DNA of 64,000 nt, taken from positions 12,066-76,065 of the forward strand of contig NZ_JAAKGV010000013.1 in assembly GCF_011043735.1 (NCBI RefSeq), read 5' to 3'. Made by a program: the position numbers and the translations under genes. This document shows, piece after piece, positions 1 to 7,711 of this stretch. Source of the stretch: Methylobacterium sp. DB0501 (GTDB lineage: Bacteria > Pseudomonadota > Alphaproteobacteria > Rhizobiales > Beijerinckiaceae). The notes beneath the pieces were generated by a model. It saw only the letters and a program-made list of their open reading frames with translations. It was not told the origin of the DNA and did no database searches. Every line of letters starts with the position of its first letter. Within the stretch, counting starts at the first letter, position 1.

Positions 1-170
1 GCGGGGAGAGGGCCGCGACGACCTTGTCGTCGGCGCGGCGAGGCGTCAGCCGAGGGTGAGGGGGTCGTGCAGGAAGAGCCTCGTCCGGAGACACCCCTCA
101 CCCTCGCCCTGCGGGCTCGCCGTACTCCCTGAACGGGAGCACGGCCCTCTCCCCGCCCGCGGGGAGAGGA
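1..170. repeat. Palindromic GC-rich intergenic element 3' of nirA
   Basis: Several inverted repeats are nested here. The first 14 bases recur inverted at 143-156, GAGGGTGAGGGG near 52 recurs inverted near 93, and a 10-bp perfect stem (146-155 with 160-169, 4-base loop) sits just after the nirA stop on the reading strand. There is no T-tract, so it looks more like a dispersed palindromic repeat that may double as an mRNA-stabilising or terminating hairpin. The element may continue beyond the window edge. A related GGGGAGAGGGC-type element lies between hemA and bchI. Confidence 0.5.
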
Positions 171-180
171 GGAAAACCAA

Positions 181-1968
181 CTACTCGGCCGCCTCCAGCA
201 GCCGCGCATCGGCGAGGCCCTTCAGGGCCTCCGGCCCGCGGCGGGCGGTGTAGGCCTGGAAGCTCTCCTCCGGGCCGGTGCGGTGCTGGAGATAATCGTT
301 GAGCAGGGTCTCGACCCGGGCGGGGCACTCCTCGGCCTTCACGGCCTTCCAGATCTCGGTGCCGATCTTGGCCGCCTCGCCGAAGCCGCCGCCGACCACG
401 ATGTCGTAGCCCTCGACGGTGTCGCCCTCCTCGCTCACCACCACCTTGGCGCCGATGAGCCCGATATCGCCGATATAGTGCTGGGCGCAGGAATGGTGGC
501 AGCCGGTGAGGTGGACGTTCACCGGCACGTCGAGCCCCGGCACCGCGGCCTCGACGTGGTCGGCGATGAGGAGCGCGTGGCCCTTGGTGTCGGAGGCGGC
601 GAACTTGCAGCCGCGGTTGCCGGTGCAGGCGACGAGGCCGGCGCGGATGCTCGACGCCTTGGTGGAGAGCCGTAAGCGCGCCACGCGGGATTCGACCTCC
701 GCCACGCGATCGTCGGGCACGCCCGAGACGAGAAAATTCTGCCACACGGTCAGGCGGATCTGGCCGTCGCCGTAGTCCTGCGAGATCTTCGCCAGTTCCC
801 GCATCTGGTCGGTGGTCATCTTGCCGACCGGCAGCACCACGCCGATCCAGTTCAGGCCCGGCTGAACCTGCTTGTGGACGCCGACATGGGCGTAGCGGTC
901 GAAGCCGCCGCGGGGCTTCACATGGGCGGGATCGACCCGCTCCAGCTTGCGGCCGAGCTTCTCTTCGACGGCGGCGAGGTACTTGTCGTAGCCCCAGGCG
1001 TCGAGGACGTACTTCATCCGCGCCTTGTTGCGGTTGGTGCGGTCGCCGTTCTCGATGAAGACCCGCAGGATCGCATCGGCGACGGCGTTGCACTCCTTCG
1101 GCCGCAGCACCACGCCGGTGTCGCGGGCGATGTCGCGGTGGCCGGTGATGCCGCCGAGCACGAGGCGCATCCAGATCCCGGGCTCGATGCCGGCGCCTTC
1201 CATCACCTCGATCGCCTGGAAGCCGATGTCGTTGGTCTCCTCCAGCACCGGCAGCACGCCGCCGCCGTCGAAGGCGACGTTGAACTTGCGCGGCAGGCCG
1301 TAGAGCGAGCGGTCGTTGAGGATGTGGTTGTGCCAGGACTTGGCCAGGGGCCGCGTGTCGAGGAGTTCCTGGGCGTCGATGCCCGCCGTCGGCGATCCGG
1401 TGACGTTGCGGATGTTGTCGGCGCCCGCGCCCCGCGCCGTCAGGCCGAGATCGACGAGCCCGTCGAGGAAGGGCTGGCCGTGCTCGGGTGCGATCTCCCG
1501 CACCTGGAGGTTGGCGCGCGTCGTGACGTGGCTGTAGCCGCCGCCATGAGCGTCCGCCAGGTCGGCGATGCCGGCGAACTGCCAGTGGTGCAGAATGCCG
1601 TTCGGGATCCGCAGGCGGCACATGTAGGAGTTCTGCGCCGGGGCGACCCAGAACAGGCCGTGATAGCGCCAGCGGAAATTGTCCTCGGGTTTCGGGGCCT
1701 TGCCGGTCTCGGCCTCGGCGATCAGCCGGTTGTGGCCGTCGAACGGGTTCTCGGCCCGCTTCCACTTCTCCTGGTCGGCGAGCTTGCCGCCGTTCTTCAC
1801 GGTGCGGTCCTGCGCCTTGATGTGGATCGCATCCGGCCCGGTCGGCTCGGCGGCGGGCGCAGGCGCGGCTCCGCCACCGGCGAGGCCGCCGGTCATGCGG
1901 ATTGCGGCGATGCCGTGGGAGAAGCCTTCGAGGTAGCGCTTCTGCTCGGCGTCGAAGTCGTCGGCCAT
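181..1968 (-). CDS. nirA: NirA-type assimilatory nitrite reductase (siroheme / 4Fe-4S)
   Basis: A 595-residue protein of the nitrite/sulfite reductase family, which reduces nitrite to ammonium with six electrons in the cytoplasm. The siroheme-4Fe4S signature is complete: C-TGNRG-C at about residues 446-452 and C-HHS-C at about 488-492. Two ferredoxin-like repeat halves surround it, as in NirA, and the length is typical. The N-terminal 40 residues are low-complexity (Ala/Gly/Pro). The start is the ATG preceded by AAGGAG; longer in-frame extensions are open only because of the high GC. It is the last gene of the nrt operon, after the FAD oxidoreductase. The electron donor is not proven: ferredoxin, or the neighbouring flavoprotein. 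Confidence 0.9.
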   Translation of the reverse strand: MADDFDAEQKRYLEGFSHGIAAIRMTGGLAGGGAAPAPAAEPTGPDAIHIKAQDRTVKNGGKLADQEKWKRAENPFDGHNRLIAEAETGKAPKPEDNFRWRYHGLFWVAPAQNSYMCRLRIPNGILHHWQFAGIADLADAHGGGYSHVTTRANLQVREIAPEHGQPFLDGLVDLGLTARGAGADNIRNVTGSPTAGIDAQELLDTRPLAKSWHNHILNDRSLYGLPRKFNVAFDGGGVLPVLEETNDIGFQAIEVMEGAGIEPGIWMRLVLGGITGHRDIARDTGVVLRPKECNAVADAILRVFIENGDRTNRNKARMKYVLDAWGYDKYLAAVEEKLGRKLERVDPAHVKPRGGFDRYAHVGVHKQVQPGLNWIGVVLPVGKMTTDQMRELAKISQDYGDGQIRLTVWQNFLVSGVPDDRVAEVESRVARLRLSTKASSIRAGLVACTGNRGCKFAASDTKGHALLIADHVEAAVPGLDVPVNVHLTGCHHSCAQHYIGDIGLIGAKVVVSEEGDTVEGYDIVVGGGFGEAAKIGTEIWKAVKAEECPARVETLLNDYLQHRTGPEESFQAYTARRGPEALKGLADARLLEAAE

Positions 1969-1979
1969 TGCGGGCTCCT

Positions 1980-3197
1980 TCACGCTGCGAGGGGTTGAGG
2001 AATGGGGCGACCGAACATCAGGTCGTCCCGGTCGTCGGAACCGATTCTGTCGCCGGTGCGGATCAGGGCCTTGCACCAGCCCTGCTCGGCCACGTCGCCG
2101 ACGAAGACCGCGCCGATCAGCCGGTCGCCGTCGATCACGAGCTTGCGGTAGAGGCCGGCGGCCGGGTCGCTCCAGGTCACCGCCTCGGCACCCTCGGGCA
2201 CGTCGACGGCACCGGCGGAGAAGACCGGCAGGCCGGAGACCTTGAGGCTGGTCGCGAGCGAGGTGCCAGCATACGCCGCCTCGACGCCGCAGAGATGGCG
2301 GGCCAGCACCTCGGCCTGCTCGTAGGCCGGCTCGACGAGGCCGTAGGTCTGGCCGCGGTGCTCGGCGCATTCGCCGAGGGCGTAGATGCCCGGGACCGAG
2401 GTCGCCATCGTGTCGTCGACCCGGATGCCGCGGCCGATGGCGAGCCCGGCGCTCGCCGCCAAAGCCGTCGAGGGGCGCACCCCGACCGACATCACCACGA
2501 GGTCGGCCGGCAGCACCGTGCCGTCGGACAGGATCAGGCGCTCGACGCGGCCGTCGCCCTCGACCGACGCGGTATCGGCACTGAGCCGCACCCGGACGCC
2601 GCGGGCCTCCATCGCCTCGCGCACCAGTCCGGCGGCGGCATGATCGAGCTGGCGCTCCATCAGCCGGTCCATGACGTGCAGCAGCGTGGTGTCGACGCCG
2701 AGCCGGGCGAGGCCCACCGCCGCCTCGAGCCCGAGGAGGCCGCCGCCGATCACGACGGCCCTGGCGCCCGCTACCGCCGCCCGGCGGATCGCCGCCACGT
2801 CGGCGAGATCCCGGAAGGTGATGACGCCCGGAAGATCCATGCCGGGCTTCGGCAGCCGGATCGGCACCGAGCCGACCGCCAGGACCAGCTTGTCGTAAGG
2901 CAGCACCAGCCCCTCGCCGACCTGTACCACCCGCTCGGCGGTATCGATCGCGGTGGCGGGCGCGCCGGTGACGAGGGTGATACCGTGCTCGGCATACCAG
3001 TCGAGCCCGCGGAAGGTGCAGGCCGCCTCGTCGACCTCGCCGCCGAGGAGCGACGACAGCAGCACCCGGTTATAGGCCGCCACCGGCTCGGCGCCGACGC
3101 AGGTCACGGCGTAGCGGCCGGGGGCGGCCTCGGTCAGCCGCTCCAGGAAGCGGAGCGAGGCCATGCCGTTGCCGATGACGACGAGGCGGTCGGTCAT
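1980..3197 (-). CDS. NAD(P)/FAD-dependent oxidoreductase, NirB N-terminal-like
   Basis: A 405-residue two-dinucleotide-binding flavoprotein. An FAD motif (VVIGNG) lies at the N-terminus, and an NAD(P)H Rossmann motif (VVIGGGLLGLE) around residue 145. It resembles the N-terminal module of NirB/NasB or a rubredoxin/ferredoxin reductase, and it has no [2Fe-2S] or siroheme domain. Lying 11 bases upstream of nirA and just after nrtD, it is probably the NAD(P)H-oxidising subunit for nitrite or nitrate reduction; this is inferred from position. The start ATG (MTDRLVVIGNG) was chosen because the fold begins immediately there. Confidence 0.8.
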   Translation of the reverse strand: MTDRLVVIGNGMASLRFLERLTEAAPGRYAVTCVGAEPVAAYNRVLLSSLLGGEVDEAACTFRGLDWYAEHGITLVTGAPATAIDTAERVVQVGEGLVLPYDKLVLAVGSVPIRLPKPGMDLPGVITFRDLADVAAIRRAAVAGARAVVIGGGLLGLEAAVGLARLGVDTTLLHVMDRLMERQLDHAAAGLVREAMEARGVRVRLSADTASVEGDGRVERLILSDGTVLPADLVVMSVGVRPSTALAASAGLAIGRGIRVDDTMATSVPGIYALGECAEHRGQTYGLVEPAYEQAEVLARHLCGVEAAYAGTSLATSLKVSGLPVFSAGAVDVPEGAEAVTWSDPAAGLYRKLVIDGDRLIGAVFVGDVAEQGWCKALIRTGDRIGSDDRDDLMFGRPIPQPLAA

Positions 3198-3201
3198 GGT
3201 A

Positions 3202-3996
3202 TCAGGCCGCGATCGCGGGTTTGGCGTGGCGGGCATAGAGGAATTCCAGCACCTCGGCCCGGGCATGGGTGTAGGTCGGGTCCTCGACGAGTTCGAGGCG
3301 CTTGCGCGGCCGGGCGAGCGGCACCGACAGGACCTCGCCGATCGTCGCCGAGGGACCGTTCGTCATCATGACGATCCGGTCGGAGAGAAGCACCGCCTCG
3401 TCCACGTCGTGGGTGATCATGATGACGGTGTTCTTGAGCCGCAGGTGGATCTCCATCAGCTGGTCCTGCAGATGCGCCCGGGTGAGCGCGTCGAGGGCGC
3501 CGAAGGGTTCGTCCATGAGGAGCACCTTCGGCTCCATGGCGAGCGCCCGGGCGATGCCGACGCGCTGCTTCATGCCGCCCGAGATCTCGTGCGGGCGCTT
3601 CTCGGCGGCGTGGGTCATGTTGACCAGCGCCAGGTTGTGCTCGATCCAGTCGCGCCGCTCGGCCCGACTCTTCTTCGCCCGCAAGACCTTGTCGACGGCC
3701 AGCGCCACGTTCTCCCGCACCGTGAGCCAGGGCAGGAGCGAGTGGTTCTGGAACACCACCGCCCGCTCGGGGCCGGGGCTGTTGACCTCACGACCGTCGA
3801 GGAGGACGCCGCCGGTGGAGGCCTTGAGCAGGCCCGCCACGATGTTGAGTACCGTCGACTTGCCGCAACCGGAATGACCGATCAGCGAGACGAACTCGCC
3901 CTTCCCGATCTTCAGGTTGACGTCGCGCAGCACTTCCGTGGTGCGCCCGCTCCGGGTGAAGCTGATGCCGATCTGCTCGAGGCTGAGATGGGTCAT
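3202..3996 (-). CDS. nrtD: Nitrate/nitrite ABC transporter ATP-binding protein
   Basis: A 264-residue ABC ATPase energising nitrate uptake with NrtB and NrtA. Walker A (GHSGCGKST), Q-loop, signature (ISGGMKQRVGIARAL) and Walker B (VLLMDEP) are all intact. Length and sequence fit NrtD/NasD/SsuB-type single-domain ATPases. There is no NrtC-like fused substrate-binding domain. It is separated from nrtB by only 11 bases and from the following flavoprotein by 4 bases, so it belongs to the nrt operon. Confidence 0.9.
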   Translation of the reverse strand: MTHLSLEQIGISFTRSGRTTEVLRDVNLKIGKGEFVSLIGHSGCGKSTVLNIVAGLLKASTGGVLLDGREVNSPGPERAVVFQNHSLLPWLTVRENVALAVDKVLRAKKSRAERRDWIEHNLALVNMTHAAEKRPHEISGGMKQRVGIARALAMEPKVLLMDEPFGALDALTRAHLQDQLMEIHLRLKNTVIMITHDVDEAVLLSDRIVMMTNGPSATIGEVLSVPLARPRKRLELVEDPTYTHARAEVLEFLYARHAKPAIAA

Positions 3997-4007
3997 GACG
4001 GGCTCCC

Positions 4008-4868
4008 TCAGGCCGTGGCGGTGCCGCGGGTGACGAGGTGGCCGAGGCCGGCGACGAAGCGGTCGAGCACGAAGCCGATCACCCCGACATAGACCAGGGC
4101 CACGATGATCTCGCTGATATGCGAGGAGTTCCAGGCGTCCCAGATGAAGAAGCCGATGCCGACGCCGCCGATCAGCATCTCGGCGGCCACGATGGCGAGC
4201 CAGGACAGGCCGACGCCGATGCGAAGACCGGTGAAGATGTACGGCGCGGCCGACGGCAGCATCACCTTGGCGAAGAACTCGAAGGCGTTGAGGCGCAACA
4301 CCGCCGCGACGTTGCGGTAATCCTGCGGAATGTTGCGGATGCCGACCGCGGTGTTGATGATGATCGGCCAGATCGAGGTGATGAAGATCACGAAGATCGC
4401 CGAGGGCTGGCCGTCCCGGAAGGCGGCGAGGGAGAGCGGCAGCCAGGCGAGCGGCGGGATGGTGCGCAGGACCTGGAAGATCGGGTCGAGGCCGCGCATC
4501 GCCCATTCGGACTGGCCGACCAGCGTGCCGAGCAGCACGCCGGCCACCACCGCCAGGGTGAAGCCGAGGGCGACGCGCTGGAGGCTGGCGGCGATGTGCC
4601 AGAACAGCCCTTTGTCGGTGCCGCCATTGTCGTAGAACGGGTGGACGATGATCTCCCAGGCATCGGTCACGACGCGCGAGGGCGGCGGCAGGCCGGCGCC
4701 GGGGCGCTGGCACAGGACTTCCCAGACGAGCAGGAAGACCGCCAGCACGACGAGCGGCGGCACGATTCGCAGCGCCAGCCCTTTCAGGGCGGCACGGGTG
4801 ACGAGGGGAGCCCGCGCCCCCTCGGCTTTGGCGGCGCCGAGGCGCCCGAGGCTCAGTCCGAGTGCCAT
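4008..4868 (-). CDS. nrtB: Nitrate ABC transporter permease
   Basis: A 286-residue inner-membrane permease with about six hydrophobic segments. A binding-protein-dependent transport (EAA-type) loop, in the stretch around RLNAFEFFAKVMLPSAAPY, lies near residue 190. It belongs to the NrtB/SsuC/TauC group, and the context (nrtA before, nrtD after) selects nitrate. The start ATG overlaps the end of nrtA to within 1-2 bases, suggesting coupled translation. Confidence 0.9.
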   Translation of the reverse strand: MALGLSLGRLGAAKAEGARAPLVTRAALKGLALRIVPPLVVLAVFLLVWEVLCQRPGAGLPPPSRVVTDAWEIIVHPFYDNGGTDKGLFWHIAASLQRVALGFTLAVVAGVLLGTLVGQSEWAMRGLDPIFQVLRTIPPLAWLPLSLAAFRDGQPSAIFVIFITSIWPIIINTAVGIRNIPQDYRNVAAVLRLNAFEFFAKVMLPSAAPYIFTGLRIGVGLSWLAIVAAEMLIGGVGIGFFIWDAWNSSHISEIIVALVYVGVIGFVLDRFVAGLGHLVTRGTATA

Positions 4869-4869
4869 C

Positions 4870-6156
4870 TCACGCCACCTTCTTGATGCCGAGGCTGTTG
4901 AGGTAGGCGGAGGGGTCCGCCGGATCGAAGACCTTGCCGTCGAAGAAGGTCTCCTTGCCGCGCGAGGTCGAGGCCGGCGCCGTGACGCCCATGCCCTTGG
5001 CTACCTCGCGCCAGATGTCCTCACGGTTCACCTTCTCGACCAGCGCCTGGGTGTCGGTCTGAGGATCGAACTTGCCCCAGCGGATGTCCTCGGTGAGGAA
5101 CCAGAGATCGTGCGACTTGTACGGGTACGAGGCGTTGTCGGCCCAGTACTTCATGATGTGCGGGCTGTTCATGACCTTGCGGCCGTCGCCGTAATCGAAC
5201 TCGCCCTTCATCCGCTTGACGACGTCGCTGGCCGGGACGTTGATCCACTGGCGCTTGGCGACGATGCCGGCGAGCTCGTCACGGTTCTCCGGCTTGTCGC
5301 ACCATTGTTGCGCCTCCATCACGGCGGCGAGCAGCGCCTTGGCGGCGTTCGGGTGCTTGTCGACCCAGGACGCGCGCATGCCGAGCGCCTTCTCCGGGTG
5401 GTCCTTCCACAATTCGCCGGTGGTGAGCGCGGTGTAGCCGATCCCTTGCGTGATGAGCTGCTCGTTCCACGGCTCGCAGACGCAGAAGCAATCCATCGTG
5501 CCGACCTTCATGTTCGCCACCATCTGGGCCGGCGGCACGACGATGGTCTCGATGTCCTTGTCGGGATCGATGCCGCCGGCGGCGAGCCAGTAGCGGATCC
5601 AGAGATCGTGAGTGCCGCCCGGGAAGGTCATCGCCGCCTTCACCGACTTGCCCGACGCCTTCTTGCGCTCCAGCGCCGCCTTGAACGGCTTGGCGTCGAG
5701 GGCGACCTTGTCGCCCATATGCTCCTTGGCAACCGAGATGCACTGGCCGGCGAGGTTGAGCCGGGCCAGGATGTACATCGGGACCGGCACGTTGTTCTGC
5801 GTCACCCGGCCGGCGCTGATCAGGTAGGGCATCGGGGTCAGGATGTGGGCGCCGTCGATGCCGTTGCCCTCGGAGCCCAGCACCAGGTTGTCTCGGGTGG
5901 TGCCCCAGGAGGCCTGCTTCAGCACCTCGACGTCGGGCATGCCATGACGCGCGAAGATGCCCTTCTCCTTGGCGACGAAGAGGGGGGCGGCGTCGGTGAG
6001 CGCGATGAAGCCGAGCTTAGCGCCCTTCACCTCGGGTCCGGCCCCCTGCGCGAAGGCGCCGCCCGGCAGGGCGGCGCGGCCGGCCGCCGCCAGCGACAGG
6101 GCGCCGGCCGCCCCCTTGAGGATGCCGCGACGCGTGGTGTGCTCAACGCTGCTCAT
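4870..6156 (-). CDS. nrtA: Nitrate-binding protein of ABC transporter, Tat-exported
   Basis: A 428-residue CmpA/NrtA-type substrate-binding protein. The N-terminus carries a twin-arginine signal (TRRGILKGAAG) followed by a hydrophobic Ala/Leu stretch ending in AFAQG, so it is exported folded. The body shares with NasS, encoded upstream, the motif of nitrate binders (LGFIALTDAAPLFVAKEKG near the mature N-terminus). It is the first gene of the nrt-nirA operon. Its roughly 160-base leader carries a sigma54 promoter and an ANTAR-type antiterminator (separate entries), which implies dual control by nitrogen status and nitrate/nitrite. Confidence 0.92.
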   Translation of the reverse strand: MSSVEHTTRRGILKGAAGALSLAAAGRAALPGGAFAQGAGPEVKGAKLGFIALTDAAPLFVAKEKGIFARHGMPDVEVLKQASWGTTRDNLVLGSEGNGIDGAHILTPMPYLISAGRVTQNNVPVPMYILARLNLAGQCISVAKEHMGDKVALDAKPFKAALERKKASGKSVKAAMTFPGGTHDLWIRYWLAAGGIDPDKDIETIVVPPAQMVANMKVGTMDCFCVCEPWNEQLITQGIGYTALTTGELWKDHPEKALGMRASWVDKHPNAAKALLAAVMEAQQWCDKPENRDELAGIVAKRQWINVPASDVVKRMKGEFDYGDGRKVMNSPHIMKYWADNASYPYKSHDLWFLTEDIRWGKFDPQTDTQALVEKVNREDIWREVAKGMGVTAPASTSRGKETFFDGKVFDPADPSAYLNSLGIKKVA

Positions 6157-6210
6157 CGATGCTTCGCCCTCAAGCCGTTCGCGCCGCGTGGCGCCTGGGT
6201 GCCGAAACGC

Positions 6211-6282
6211 AAAAAGCCGCTACCCAAGGTCTTCCGCCGGCCGCGCGGTCGCGGGCCCACAGGGGAACTCGGGTCAGCGGCT
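6211..6282 (-). terminator. Regulated intrinsic terminator in the nrtA leader
   Basis: On the minus strand AGCCGCTGACCC (6282-6271) can pair with GGGTAGCGGCT (6225-6215), with a single bulged G, followed directly by a TTTTT run (6215-6211) about 55 bases before the nrtA start. The 5' arm shares its bases with the loop and 3' stem of the second ANTAR hairpin (6273-6290), so the two structures exclude each other. This is the expected architecture for antitermination by NasT; the pairing is read directly from sequence. Confidence 0.8.
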
Positions 6283-6317
6283 CTGCTGACAGTCGGTGCC
6301 CGTCGACGCTGACGGGC
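6273..6317 (-). promoter_or_regulatory. Two-hairpin ANTAR (NasT) antiterminator RNA
   Basis: Two stem-loops are separated by 7 bases. Hairpin 1 (6317-6298) has a perfect 7-bp stem GCCCGTC/GACGGGC with loop AGCGTC. Hairpin 2 (6290-6273) has a perfect 6-bp stem GTCAGC/GCTGAC with loop AGAGCC. Both hexanucleotide loops have A at position 1 and G at position 4, the known recognition code of ANTAR-domain antiterminators (EutV, NasR, AmiR, NasT). NasT is encoded 1.4 kb upstream. Binding would hold hairpin 2 and prevent the overlapping terminator. Confidence 0.88.
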
Positions 6318-6329
6318 AAGAGGACGAGA

Positions 6330-6344
6330 GCAGGTTCCGTGCCA
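6330..6344 (-). promoter_or_regulatory. Sigma54 (RpoN) promoter of the nrtA operon
   Basis: The minus strand reads TGGCACGGAACCTGC, matching TGGCACG-N4-TTGC at all fixed positions except one (C for the first T of TTGC). The GG and GC dinucleotides have the required 10-base separation. The expected start of transcription is about 6318, immediately before ANTAR hairpin 1. Sigma54 control normally implies NtrC activation under nitrogen limitation; a clear NtrC site was not identified. Confidence 0.8.
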
Positions 6345-6536
6345 ATTTGCGTGGGAACCATTCAAGTGCTTGAAATTGAAATGGTTCGAAGCTTCACAGC
6401 GATGGCGGGGGGATCAGCGTTGCCGGCCGGTGCAATGCACAAATGATAGGCTGGGCCGGCAGGGAAATGGGCAAGGAAGCACCGCGCTCAACGGTTGGGC
6501 AGGAGCGAGCGCGTGGTTTCTGCGCGACGGCGCAGG

Positions 6537-6613
6537 ACACGACACAGGAGGTTGCGCCGTGCGGGCGCGCGGCGGCCGTCGCTCCCGTACCCGCGCAACC
6601 TCCTGCGTCGTGT
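6537..6613. repeat. Long inverted repeat, 21-bp arms
   Basis: The left arm (6537-6557, containing CAGGAGGTTGCGC) is repeated inverted at 6593-6613 with one mismatch in 21 positions, around a 35-base spacer. It lies downstream of nasS and upstream of the nrt promoter. It could be a nasTS transcript-end hairpin or a small palindromic mobile repeat. No T-tract follows on either strand. Confidence 0.6.
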
Positions 6614-6644
6614 GCTTTGGCTCGACGGATATCGTACCCTGAAT

Positions 6645-6680
6645 GTCATTCCGCGGCCGCGCGGCGGAGCCCGGACTGAC
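6645..6680. repeat. GTCATTCC...GACTGAC-type palindromic repeat
   Basis: A GC-rich imperfect palindrome beginning GTCATTCC and ending GGACTGAC, 30 bases past the nasS stop. Similar CCCGGG-cored palindromes recur at 3' gene ends in this window (31342-31377, 44281-44317, 18382-18489), so it is probably one of a dispersed family. Confidence 0.45.
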
Positions 6681-6709
6681 GCAGTCGACGTCGATCCGTC
6701 GGGGCAACC

Positions 6710-7711
6710 TCACGCCGCCGCCAGCAGATCCGCCCGATACAACCCCGCCGCCTCAGCAATCGCCACACCCGCGTCGACCTGCCCCGCCGCCGCCATCTCC
6801 TCGACCATCCATTCGAGGGCGGCCGGGTCGGGGGTGAGCTCGGGCTCACCCAGCACGAGGTAATCTGAAGCCTCGACCGGCGGTCCGCCCGGCGCGAGCC
6901 GCAACGCCCCGGCGAGGCCCCGCAGGATCAGCACCGGATCGAGGCCGAGATGGCGCGGGGCGCCGAGCAGGGCGGCCAGGTCCTCGCGGTTCCCCGGATC
7001 GCCGCACCAGCGGGCCGCCCGCTTGAGGGCTCGCAGCAGCGGCGCGGCGCGGTCCTCCATCTCGGCGGGGAGCGCCAGTACCTTTTCCGGGCAATCCGGG
7101 GCGATCGCCGCGCCCAGGGCCGCGATGCGGCCGACCCCAGCCTCGACCGCGACGCCGCTCCAGGGGGCGCCGACGCAGAACCCGTCGATCTGGCCGCGCT
7201 CCAAAGCCGCGACGGTGCGGGGCGGCGGCACCACGACGAGGCGGACCGACGCGAGCGAACTACCGCCGAGCGCCAGCAGGCGCCGCCACTGGTAGGTATG
7301 GCTGGAATAGGGATGGACGGTGGCGAGCGTCAGCGGGCGCCCCTCCGCCGCCCGGGCCTCGGCGACGCGGGCGAGCGCCTTGGCCACATCGGCCAAGGCG
7401 TCGGATTCGGCATCGAGTGCCTGCCAGAGCGGCAGCGACAGGGTCACGGCGTTGCCGTTGCGGGCGAGCGCCGCCGGGGCGATCAGGCGGGCCTGCGGTC
7501 CGCTGAGGCCCAAGTGGCAGGCGAGCGCCAGCGGCGCCAGCATGTGGGCGCCGTCGAGGAGGCCGAGTGCCAGGCGGTCGCGCAAGGTCGCCCAGGAGGG
7601 CTCGGCCACGAGATCGACCTCGAGCCCCTCCCCCGCCGTGAAGCCGCGCTCCACCGCGGCGATCAGCACCGCGGCGTCGGTGAGCGGGACGTAGCCGAGT
7701 TGCAGCCTCAT
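6710..7711 (-). CDS. nasS: NasS-type nitrate/nitrite sensor protein
   Basis: A 333-residue protein homologous in pattern to NrtA/CmpA (LGYVPLTDAAVLIAAVERG at the N-terminus, ATLRDRLALGLLDGAHMLAP following) but without any signal peptide, so it stays in the cytoplasm. In known NasS-NasT systems it binds nitrate or nitrite and, when empty, sequesters NasT. Its start codon overlaps the nasT stop (ATGA), so the two are translationally coupled, which suits a stoichiometric sensor-regulator pair. The alternative, a transporter subunit, is unlikely without an export signal. Confidence 0.85.
   Translation of the reverse strand: MRLQLGYVPLTDAAVLIAAVERGFTAGEGLEVDLVAEPSWATLRDRLALGLLDGAHMLAPLALACHLGLSGPQARLIAPAALARNGNAVTLSLPLWQALDAESDALADVAKALARVAEARAAEGRPLTLATVHPYSSHTYQWRRLLALGGSSLASVRLVVVPPPRTVAALERGQIDGFCVGAPWSGVAVEAGVGRIAALGAAIAPDCPEKVLALPAEMEDRAAPLLRALKRAARWCGDPGNREDLAALLGAPRHLGLDPVLILRGLAGALRLAPGGPPVEASDYLVLGEPELTPDPAALEWMVEEMAAAGQVDAGVAIAEAAGLYRADLLAAA

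Larger units (their letters stand above)
6345..6709. other. Intergenic region between nasS 3' end and nrtA promoter
   Basis: No convincing gene lies here. It contains a dyad GAACCATT/AATGGTTC (6355-6362 with 6380-6387) enclosing TTCAAG-TG-CTTGAA. A palindrome GTGCAATGCAC (6430-6440) lies about 115 bases upstream of the predicted start site. A long inverted repeat (6537-6613) and a GTCATTCC-type palindromic repeat (6645-6680) are also present. The dyads nearest the promoter are candidate activator sites for the sigma54 promoter. Confidence 0.5.

Noticed and set aside
874..3371. Long plus-strand open frames opposite nirA and the FAD oxidoreductase
   Set aside because: They have no recognisable motifs or ribosome-binding sites; the minus-strand genes have complete catalytic signatures.
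6430..6440. GTGCAATGCAC as a classical NtrC site
   Set aside because: The half-sites are in the opposite order to TGCAC...GTGCA and the spacing is too short; kept only as a candidate dyad.
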